NCBI GenBank assembly: GCA_003561595.1
Contig: PWWF01000367.1
Location: 1-5,647 of the forward strand
Direction: 5' to 3'
Source of the DNA: Paracoccaceae bacterium
Lineage (GTDB): Bacteria > Pseudomonadota > Alphaproteobacteria > Rhodobacterales > Rhodobacteraceae
Length of the DNA: 5,647 nucleotides
The position numbers and the translations under genes are program-made. This document shows, in pieces, positions 1 through 5,005 of this stretch; the stretch's first letter is position 1, and each line of letters opens with the position of its first letter. The notes under the pieces were generated by a model. The model made no database searches. It was not told the DNA's origin and worked only from the letters and a program-made list of their open reading frames with translations.

Positions 1-365
1 AGCATCTGGCGGAACGGTTGACCTCTGAAGGTCATTTCCAAGCAGTTCCAGACCAGGTCATCGTCAACGAATACCAGCCCGGACAAGGCATCTCTGCCCA
101 TATCGACTGCCGACCCTGCTTTGGAGAGACAATCGCCTCTCTGAGCTTGCTATCGACATGTGTGATGCGGCTTGCCTCGCAGAGGTCTTCCCGCCACATG
201 GAACTTCTGCTTCAGCCTGACAGCCTTCTGGTTATGGCAGGTCAGGCCCGCCATGAGTGGACCCACGCAATTCCGGCCAGAAAGACGGATCTTGTCGAAG
301 GCAAGAGGTCCCAACGAACGCGGCGAATTTCGCTCACATTTCGGCAAATGAGATTCGAAAACTGA
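1..365 (+). CDS. alkB: AlkB-family Fe(II)/2-oxoglutarate-dependent dioxygenase, C-terminal part (5' end outside window)
   Basis: The open frame enters from the left edge (first full codon at 3, reading HLAER) and ends at TGA 363-365, leaving about 120 visible residues. Seen in the sequence: the core VIVNEYQPGQGISAHID with the iron-binding H-x-D (His codon 99-101, Asp 105-107), the downstream third ligand in EWTHAIP (His codon 264-266), and near the end RISLTFR, which fits the R-x5-R 2-oxoglutarate-binding motif. Family knowledge: AlkB proteins oxidatively demethylate alkylated bases in DNA or RNA using Fe(II), O2 and 2-oxoglutarate in the cytosol. All metal and co-substrate ligands expected in this half are present, so the visible part looks functional. 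The HIDC-CFG-TI-SLSL pattern resembles the short AlkB/ALKBH8-like group rather than E. coli AlkB, so the substrate is open. The N-terminal lid region is not visible. GC (about 55-58%) is below that of the suf genes. It has no evident operon partner here and converges on the tRNA/suf strand. Confidence 0.9.
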   Translation, partial: HLAERLTSEGHFQAVPDQVIVNEYQPGQGISAHIDCRPCFGETIASLSLLSTCVMRLASQRSSRHMELLLQPDSLLVMAGQARHEWTHAIPARKTDLVEGKRSQRTRRISLTFRQMRFEN

Positions 366-845
366 GCTTCGTCGCCTCAAACATGACGAACCGAAGCAAA
401 CGCGACGCAGCACGAAATTGCGCAATCACAACATGAACATGCACTGCACAGGATACAGTCTAAGCAACTGAAACACCGACCAACTCGCTACCATCCATCA
501 TTGGGCCGCCTCTCATTCTAACATATTGTTTTATAGCAGATATTCCTCTTTTGGCAAACTGCTAACGGCGGATATGACTACGCTGGATTACGGCGCAGTA
601 TGCCAGAATTTGCCCCTCTACGACGACACGTTGCACACACAGTGCACACGAAAATGTGGTCTGCCGCCATATCCCCTGCAGTGCCTGCCGGAACCAGCAG
701 CTCCGTCTTTCTCGATGCGATGCTTGGCGAGATGAAAGAAGGCGATGCAAGCAGGAACGCTGAAGTCATGCAGCTTCGACCAGAAGGCCGCGCTAAAGAT
801 TCGATGGGCTATCGATACAGCTTCAGCTCACTGCCGCGATTGCAC
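366..845. other. Intergenic region without a supportable gene
   Basis: This stretch between alkB and the hairpin near the tRNA is lower in GC (roughly 43-53% in sampled lines) than the suf genes. All open frames are short, lack a good Shine-Dalgarno site and show no domain I recognise. One frame, 745-876 (+), encodes 43 residues ending SRKH with an HCRDC motif; it starts after an in-frame stop at 733-735 and could be the tail of a decayed gene, but I cannot name it. A position next to a tRNA and lower GC fit an eroded insertion, with no recognisable integrase left. Confidence 0.5.
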
Positions 846-872
846 TGCTTACGCGAATTTTTCACGTAAGCA
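846..872. repeat. Inverted repeat / hairpin downstream of the tRNA-Arg gene
   Basis: TGCTTACG (846-853) and CGTAAGCA (865-872) are perfect reverse complements, 8 bp, around an 11-nt A/T-rich loop. The site lies about 50 bp beyond the 3' end of tRNA-Arg on the tRNA strand. No T-run follows on either strand, so a classical intrinsic terminator is not supported; a processing or protein-binding site is possible. Its left arm and loop (846-863) recur with one mismatch at 1037-1054. Confidence 0.6.
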
Positions 873-922
873 CTAGGTCCACAAATGCGCGAAAGTGTAT
901 GTTATTGATTTATATTGTTTTT

Positions 923-999
923 TGGCGCACCCGAGAGGATTCGAACCTCTGGCCTCCGCCTTCGGAGGGCGGCGCTCTATCCAGCTGAGCTACGGGTGC
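923..999 (-). tRNA. tRNA-Arg (anticodon CCG), CCA encoded
   Basis: Read on the minus strand, G1 is at 999 and the 3' CCA is at 925-923. The acceptor stem GCACCCG/CGGGUGC pairs 7 of 7. The D arm GCUC/GAGC encloses a loop with GG (positions 18-19). The anticodon stem CCGCC/GGCGG is perfect around loop CUCCGAA, giving anticodon CCG, which reads the Arg codon CGG. The T arm AGAGG/CCUCU is perfect around UUCGAAU. The discriminator base is G73. All conserved positions are intact, so this is a functional tRNA. It lies on the same strand as the suf operon, downstream of sufS and of a degenerate tRNA copy. I see no clear -35/-10 pair upstream; the 117 bp between the two tRNA copies contain tandem repeats instead. 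Confidence 0.97.
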
Positions 1000-1011
1000 A
1001 TACCGTTCGCG

Positions 1012-1044
1012 AAATGTTTACGTCATGCTTACGTCATGCTTACG
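1012..1044 (-). repeat. Three 11-bp tandem repeats upstream of tRNA-Arg
   Basis: On the minus strand the unit CGTAAGCATGA occurs exactly twice (1044-1034 and 1033-1023), followed by a degenerate third copy CGTAAACATTT (1022-1012). The array ends 12 bp before the first base of tRNA-Arg, so it occupies the promoter position. A period of 11 bp is close to one DNA helical turn, which would put each unit on the same face of the helix. The core CGTAAGCA also forms the right arm of the hairpin at 865-872. A role as protein-binding sites is inference; replication slippage is the simpler origin. Confidence 0.7.
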
Positions 1045-1054
1045 CGAGTTTTTC
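1037..1054. repeat. 18-bp direct repeat of 846-863
   Basis: TGCTTACGCGAGTTTTTC here matches TGCTTACGCGAATTTTTC at 846-863 in 17 of 18 positions. The offset is 191 bp, nearly the same as the 190-bp offset between the two tRNA copies, so both repeats probably come from one duplication. The right arm that makes a hairpin at 846-872 is not present here. Confidence 0.65.
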
Positions 1055-1115
1055 GTCGACCTGAAGAGCGAACCTGACATTCGCTCAAGCCATTGTTTAG
1101 TAACTCCCTTTTCCT

Positions 1116-1189
<74 letters not shown>

Positions 1190-1261
1190 CGCGTGCCCTG
1201 TCTATACTTGCCCGCAGGCGCCGGTGCAATCATCTAATGTGCCAGCCGCCGCAATACCCGG

Positions 1262-2482
1262 TCAGGCGAACAGATCGTGGCACAGTTCCAACGCGTCGAC
1301 CAGGGCATCGACCTCTGCGCGCGTGTTATACAGCGCAAATGATGCACGGCAGGTCGCGCTGACCCCCAGATGATCCATCAGCGGTCCGGTACAATGCTGC
1401 CCCGCACGCACGGCGATCCCGCGCTTGTCCAGCACGGTCGAGATGTCATGCGCGTGCGCCGCCCCTTCCAGCGTGAAGCTGAAGATCGCGCCCTTGCCCG
1501 GAGCATTCCCCTGCACGTTCAACCAGTTCAGTCCCGCCAGCCGCGCCTGCGCATAGTCGCGCAGATCGGCCTCATGCGCGGCAATCGCGTCCAGTCCCAC
1601 GCCCATCATGTAGTCGATCGCAACCCCCAGTCCGATCTGCTGGACGATACCGGGCGTTCCGGCCTCGAACTTGTGGGGCGGATCGTTATAGGTAACACCC
1701 TCGCGCGTGACCTCGCGGATCATGTCGCCCCCGCCCATGAAGGGGCGCATCTCGGCCTGGCGTTCGCGCCGGATATAGATCGCGCCCGAGGCCGAAGGTC
1801 CATACAGCTTGTGACCGGTCACCGCATAGAAATCGCACCCCAGTGCCCGCACATCAACCGGCATATGCACCGCCGCCTGCGACCCGTCCACCAGCACCGG
1901 AACCCCCTGCGCGCGCGCGCCCGCGCAGATCGCGGCCACATCGACCACCGTGCCCAATACATTGGACATATGCGTGACCGCCACCAGCTTGGTGCGCGGG
2001 CCGATCGCATCGATCACGGCCTGCGGGTCCAGCGATCCATCCGCCGCTGTCTCGACCCAGCGGATCACGGCACCTTGGCGTTCGCGCAGGAAATGCCAGG
2101 GCACGATATTGGCATGGTGCTCCATGATCGAGAGCACGATCTCATCGCCGGGCTCGAACCGGGGCATGGCCCAGCCATAGGCCACCAGATTGATCCCCTC
2201 GGTCGTGCCGGTGGTATAGATGATCTCATCCTCATGCGCCGCATTCAGAAACCGCGCAAGCTTGCCGCGCACGGCCTCGTATTTGTCGGTGGCCAGATTC
2301 GACAGATAATGCAGGCCGCGATGCACATTGGAATATTCCTCGGCATAGGCGCGGGTCACGGCGTCGATCACGGCGCGCGGCTTTTGCGCGCTGGCGCCAT
2401 TGTCCAGATAGACCAGCGTTTTGCCATTCACTTCGCGATTCAGGATCGGAAAATCCGCGCGAATCGTGTCGATATCAAGCAT
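1262..2482 (-). CDS. sufS: SufS cysteine desulfurase (type II, PLP-dependent)
   Basis: The 406-residue product has the usual SufS length. It removes sulfur from L-cysteine as an enzyme-bound persulfide, giving alanine, and feeds SufBCD in the cytosol. Visible motifs in order: YLDNGASAQKP near residue 25; TTGTTEGINLVA (90-101, PLP phosphate region); EHHANIVPW with the PLP-stacking His123; VDGSQAAVH (198-206) with Asp199 and Gln202; TGHKLYGPSASG with the Schiff-base Lys225; RAGQHCTGPLM with the catalytic Cys364 on the short type II loop; and TCRASFALYNT with Arg379. All key residues are present. I chose ATG at 2482 because the protein then begins MLDIDTIRADFP like other SufS proteins, AGGAG lies at 2497-2493, and it follows the upstream stop by 2 nt (TGACGATG), which suggests translational coupling. 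The frame is open further upstream, but that part overlaps the YIP1 gene. No SufE or SufU gene follows; degenerate and intact tRNA-Arg copies do. Confidence 0.97.
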   Translation of the reverse strand: MLDIDTIRADFPILNREVNGKTLVYLDNGASAQKPRAVIDAVTRAYAEEYSNVHRGLHYLSNLATDKYEAVRGKLARFLNAAHEDEIIYTTGTTEGINLVAYGWAMPRFEPGDEIVLSIMEHHANIVPWHFLRERQGAVIRWVETAADGSLDPQAVIDAIGPRTKLVAVTHMSNVLGTVVDVAAICAGARAQGVPVLVDGSQAAVHMPVDVRALGCDFYAVTGHKLYGPSASGAIYIRRERQAEMRPFMGGGDMIREVTREGVTYNDPPHKFEAGTPGIVQQIGLGVAIDYMMGVGLDAIAAHEADLRDYAQARLAGLNWLNVQGNAPGKGAIFSFTLEGAAHAHDISTVLDKRGIAVRAGQHCTGPLMDHLGVSATCRASFALYNTRAEVDALVDALELCHDLFA

Positions 2483-2484
2483 CG

Positions 2485-3057
2485 TCAGACAGCTCCTGCA
2501 CCGATCCCGAACATCGCCAGCAGGATCGCCAGCGCCATCGCGATCGCAAAGACCGAAAAGATGATCCCGATTGCCACCTTGAGCGGCGAGACAAACCCAT
2601 GCAGCGCCATGATGAAATGCGTCAGCAACCACATGAAGACCACGAGTGCCGCGACCGAGATCAACCCGAAAAGGGGCGGGATCACCAGCAAAGCGACCAG
2701 TTGCACCACCTGGAAGACCAGCATCACGAATTGCAGCCATGCAATCAGCATCAACGCATCGGGAAAGGCACCTGTCCCCCCCAGCGCCCGCCCGATTCCG
2801 TGCACCGCGACCACCATCGCCAAGAGGGCCGAAGTCTGGAACATCGCCATGAACAGCAGACTGCCCTCGAACCCGCCCTCTTCCATCATCAGGACAGAGG
2901 CCTGCCCCAGCAGCACACTCAGGACGATGACAATGACAAAGCCCAGCCAGCGCGCATCATCGGGCACATTCATCGCAAGCAAGCGCTCGGCGGCGGCCTT
3001 GGGCCTGGTCAGGGTTTCGCGCACCATCGCGCTGATCGTCGAGATCGTCAGATCCAT
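2485..3057 (-). CDS. YIP1-family-like integral membrane protein (5 TM)
   Basis: The 190-residue protein has a short N-terminal cytosolic or amphipathic stretch (1-36) and five predicted hydrophobic segments at about 37-57, 66-88, 101-125, 127-151 and 160-184. The small loop AVHGIGRALGGTGAFPDAL between segments 2 and 3 contains a GxGxF/P-type turn, and helix 3 begins LIAWLQF. Five hydrophobic helices at this length fit the YIP1 (Pfam Yip1) group, whose bacterial members have no established function. The assignment rests on architecture and on memory of Rhodobacterales suf clusters, not on a diagnostic motif. The start ATG 3057 has GGAG 10 nt upstream. It ends 2 nt before sufS and follows another YIP1-like gene by 29 nt, so it is firmly inside the suf operon. 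It could be a membrane anchor, a transport-related partner or an unrelated passenger; the sequence does not decide. Confidence 0.8.
   Translation of the reverse strand: MDLTISTISAMVRETLTRPKAAAERLLAMNVPDDARWLGFVIVIVLSVLLGQASVLMMEEGGFEGSLLFMAMFQTSALLAMVVAVHGIGRALGGTGAFPDALMLIAWLQFVMLVFQVVQLVALLVIPPLFGLISVAALVVFMWLLTHFIMALHGFVSPLKVAIGIIFSVFAIAMALAILLAMFGIGAGAV
2493..2497 (-). promoter_or_regulatory. Ribosome binding site of sufS
   Basis: AGGAG on the minus strand lies 10 nt before ATG 2482, inside the last codons of the upstream YIP1-like gene. It supports the 2482 start over the longer open frame. Confidence 0.6.
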
Positions 3058-3067
3058 CGCTTGCTTT

Positions 3068-3071
3068 CTCC
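3068..3071 (-). promoter_or_regulatory. Ribosome binding site of the 5-TM YIP1-like gene
   Basis: GGAG followed by AAAG on the minus strand lies 10 nt before ATG 3057 in the 29-nt gap between the two YIP1-like genes. It supports that start. Confidence 0.5.
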
Positions 3072-3086
3072 GTCACCTCGGGCGCG

Positions 3087-3587
3087 TCAGCCCGCGTTCT
3101 CTCGCGTCAGCCGTGCCACGCTGCGCAACCCCGCGCCCAGTATGTAGAGAAAAGCCGCCAGCACCACAAACCCGAATAGCTGCACGGCGACCGATGGTCC
3201 CAGCAAACCGCGCAAGCCGCCATGCACCAGCATCAGGGGCGCAATCGCCACCAGCGCCCAGAACAGCGCCAGCCGCACGCGCAACCCGGCCACCGGCCCC
3301 GATACCAGCCGCGTTCCAAGTTGCAACAGCCCCGCCACCCCGTAGAGGATCAGCGGCAGCATGAACATCACCCCAAACAGCGCGCCCCCCAGCCGCTGCT
3401 CGAAACTGATTGACGGGTCCAGCGCGGCCGCGCGCGACAGCGCGGGCCATTGCGACAGAAAGATCAGCCCGCAGGCCAGACACAGGAAAAACAGCAATTG
3501 CGGCTCGCGCACGCCCTGGGCATCCAGCGCCGCCACCACGCGCCCGGGGGCACGGTAACTCCGGGCAATATTGCGCATCAGCGACAT
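3087..3587 (-). CDS. YIP1-family-like integral membrane protein (4 TM)
   Basis: The 166-residue protein begins with a basic N-terminus (residues 1-29, with RSYRAPGRVV) followed by four hydrophobic segments at about 30-47, 67-89, 104-122 and 134-153. A polar loop with ALDPSISFEQRLGG precedes segment 2, and a basic, Arg-containing tail (GLRSVARLTREN) follows segment 4. By the positive-inside rule the N-terminus is probably cytosolic. It is shorter than its downstream neighbour and shows only general resemblance to it (basic N-terminus, QWPAL after segment 1), so a diverged pair is possible but not shown. ATG 3587 is preceded by AGGGA with a 6-nt spacer; a second Met at residue 4 is the alternative start. 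The gene follows sufD after a 119-nt gap rich in hairpins. I recall YIP1-annotated genes at this place in Rhodobacterales suf operons, but the role is unknown. Confidence 0.75.
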   Translation of the reverse strand: MSLMRNIARSYRAPGRVVAALDAQGVREPQLLFFLCLACGLIFLSQWPALSRAAALDPSISFEQRLGGALFGVMFMLPLILYGVAGLLQLGTRLVSGPVAGLRVRLALFWALVAIAPLMLVHGGLRGLLGPSVAVQLFGFVVLAAFLYILGAGLRSVARLTRENAG

Positions 3588-3593
3588 CCGCTA

Positions 3594-3598
3594 TCCCT
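3594..3598 (-). promoter_or_regulatory. Ribosome binding site of the 4-TM YIP1-like gene
   Basis: AGGGA on the minus strand lies 6 nt before ATG 3587, just downstream of the hairpin-rich spacer. Confidence 0.5.
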
Positions 3599-3633
3599 GA
3601 CCTGCTTTCATCTTTGCAAAAATATCCCGCGGG

Positions 3634-3674
3634 GTCGCCATTGTCGCGCCATTGGTCCGAGCGACAATGGCGAC
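3634..3674 (-). terminator. 14-bp perfect hairpin between sufD and the YIP1 genes (attenuator or partial terminator candidate)
   Basis: GTCGCCATTGTCGC (3634-3647) and GCGACAATGGCGAC (3661-3674) are perfect reverse complements around a 13-nt loop. In the minus-strand transcript the stem is followed by the palindrome CCCGCGGG (3633-3626) and then ATATTTTTGC with five U (3622-3618). The 8-nt palindrome separates stem and U-run, so it is not a canonical terminator, yet downstream genes are in the same direction and need read-through. The loop repeats CGCCATTG (3647-3654), so the arm CAATGGCG (3666-3673) could pair with either copy, giving two mutually exclusive hairpins. Partial termination or mRNA protection of the upstream sufBCD part is inferred. 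Confidence 0.55.
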
Positions 3675-3676
3675 GC

Positions 3677-3693
3677 GGGGGGCAGCGCCCCCC
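3677..3693. repeat. G6C/GC6 hairpin just downstream of sufD
   Basis: GGGGGGC (3677-3683) and GCCCCCC (3687-3693) form a 7-bp perfect stem with a 3-nt loop, 13 nt after the sufD stop on the minus strand. With the 14-bp hairpin next to it, it forms a compact intergenic element. From memory, such GGGGGC-loop-GCCCCC hairpins are frequent between Rhodobacterales genes, so it may be one copy of a dispersed repeat family. Confidence 0.6.
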
Positions 3694-3706
3694 AACCCCA
3701 CCAAAC

Positions 3707-5005
3707 TCAGGCGCGCCGTTCCAGCCAGGCTTCCATCCGCTGGCGCAAATCCTCGGCCAGATCGGGATCGGCGATCTCGTCCAGCGCCTCGGCCAGAAAG
3801 GCCAGGACCAGAAGCAGCTTCGCCCGGTCCTCGGGCAGGCCACGTGCGCGCAGATAGAACAGCTGGCTGGGATCAATCTCGCCCGAGGTCGAGCCATGGC
3901 TGCATTTCACATCATCGGCGTAGATTTCCAGCTCCGGCTTGGCCAGGAATTGCGCATCCTCGTCCAGAAGCAGCGACTGGCTGATCTGGTAGCCATCGGT
4001 CAGTTGCGCGATCTGATCGACAAGGATCTTGCCCTGAAACACGCCGACAGCCCCGTGGCGCAGCACTTTCTTGAACACCTGACGGCTTTCGCAGCGCGGC
4101 GCGCCATGGGTGACAAAGACCGTGTCATCATGGTGGAACGCCCCGTCGCCCACTGTCGCCCCCGCCAGATGGGCAGAGCCTTCGGCCCCGTCCAGCCAGA
4201 CCACGCCCTCGTTGCGGATCAGTGCGCCATTGGCCGTCAGCGTGAAAGATTTAAGCTGCGATCCAGCGCCCAGCCGCGCGAACAGATGCGTCACGCCTGC
4301 GCGTTCATGGTCGCGGCCCTGCGCGCGGACATGATGCAAGGTTGCGCCATCGGCGATATCGACCTCCATCACCTGATTGAACCGCGCGGCAACGGGGCCG
4401 TTTTCCAGAATCGTCGCTTCCGCCCCGGCCTCGACCCGGACCAGATGATGTACCATCGCATCGCCCTGCGGGTCCGACCGGTGATAGATGATCGCGACAG
4501 GCTTTTCCGCCCTGGCGGTCACACGGATGACCAGCCCCTCGGTCGCATATGCCGTGTTCAGGCTGGCAAGCGTGCGCTCGACCGGGTTCTGGGCGCGTGC
4601 TTCCAGCACACCGTACAGGTCACGCGCCCAATGCAGGTCATGCGCGCCCGCCTCGGTCAGCGTGCTGATCTCGACCCCGTCCAGCGCCAGCGCGTCAGAG
4701 GCCTCGGCATCGAACACCCCGTCAACAAAGACCAGCTTGACCCGGTCGAATGTGTCGAACAGCGGCGCTTCATCGCCCATGTCAAGCAGCGTCGCGTCCT
4801 GCGCGGCGGCATCGGTCAGGCGGCGGGGATCGGTGTATTTCCAGTATTCATCGCGCTTGACCGGCAGACCCATCGTTTCCAACCGCGCGCGTGCGTCCTT
4901 GCGCGCCCGCGTGATCCAGGCGCCGCCCTCGGGCAGCGACCGCCCCTCCAGCAGCGCCTGTGCGGCCTCGACTTTCTGTGCCTTGAGTTTCGCGCGCGGG
5001 ATCAT
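3707..5005 (-). CDS. sufD: SufD, Fe-S cluster scaffold subunit of SufBC2D
   Basis: The 432-residue product matches the usual SufD length. SufD pairs with SufB in the cytosolic SufBC2D complex, where clusters are built and SufC ATP hydrolysis drives opening of the interface; SufD is also linked to iron entry. Visible: an N-terminal helical part with GLPVKRDEYWKYTDPRRL (46-63), typical of SufD N-domains; a long central beta-helix region rich in short hydrophobic strands (about 150-360), including ATLHHVRAQGRDH; and the C-terminal signature VKCSHGSTSGEID with Cys368 and His370, the pair matching the conserved Cys and His at the SufB-SufD interface. FYLRARGL follows, then a terminal helical segment that contacts SufC in homologues. 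The start ATG 5005 overlaps the sufC stop as ATGA, and GGAGGG lies 6 nt upstream inside sufC. A 119-nt gap with hairpins follows the stop. No anomalies are seen. Confidence 0.97.
   Translation of the reverse strand: MIPRAKLKAQKVEAAQALLEGRSLPEGGAWITRARKDARARLETMGLPVKRDEYWKYTDPRRLTDAAAQDATLLDMGDEAPLFDTFDRVKLVFVDGVFDAEASDALALDGVEISTLTEAGAHDLHWARDLYGVLEARAQNPVERTLASLNTAYATEGLVIRVTARAEKPVAIIYHRSDPQGDAMVHHLVRVEAGAEATILENGPVAARFNQVMEVDIADGATLHHVRAQGRDHERAGVTHLFARLGAGSQLKSFTLTANGALIRNEGVVWLDGAEGSAHLAGATVGDGAFHHDDTVFVTHGAPRCESRQVFKKVLRHGAVGVFQGKILVDQIAQLTDGYQISQSLLLDEDAQFLAKPELEIYADDVKCSHGSTSGEIDPSQLFYLRARGLPEDRAKLLLVLAFLAEALDEIADPDLAEDLRQRMEAWLERRA

Noticed and set aside
18..20. TTG as the start of the AlkB-family gene
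   Set aside because: The frame is open back to the window edge, and AlkB proteins need an N-terminal part that is missing here; the true start lies to the left.
366..397. Terminator after alkB (GCTTCG/CGAAGC, 6-bp stem)
   Set aside because: The stem is short, the loop is about 20 nt, and no T-run follows, so it is not distinguishable from chance.
600..869. 89-codon plus-strand frame and other short frames in 526-769 on both strands
   Set aside because: There is no Shine-Dalgarno site, no recognisable domain, and competing overlapping frames of equal quality; this fits non-coding sequence.
1012..1044. CRISPR-like array
   Set aside because: The units are 11 bp and directly adjacent with no spacers, so this is a simple tandem repeat.
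1909..1925. Alternating GC run that could form Z-DNA
   Set aside because: It lies inside sufS and encodes ordinary Ala/Gly/Arg codons (ICAGARAQG); it is explained by coding and GC bias.
2483..2740. N-terminal extension of SufS to an upstream start at 2740
   Set aside because: It would overlap the YIP1-like gene in another frame, lacks resemblance to SufS, and ATG 2482 gives the normal length and N-terminus with a ribosome binding site.
1370..3364. 664-codon open frame on the plus strand, antisense to sufS and both YIP1-like genes
   Set aside because: The minus strand encodes clear SufS motifs and membrane helices over the same interval. The antisense product is a low-complexity Arg/His/Pro-rich sequence of the kind produced opposite GC-rich codons.
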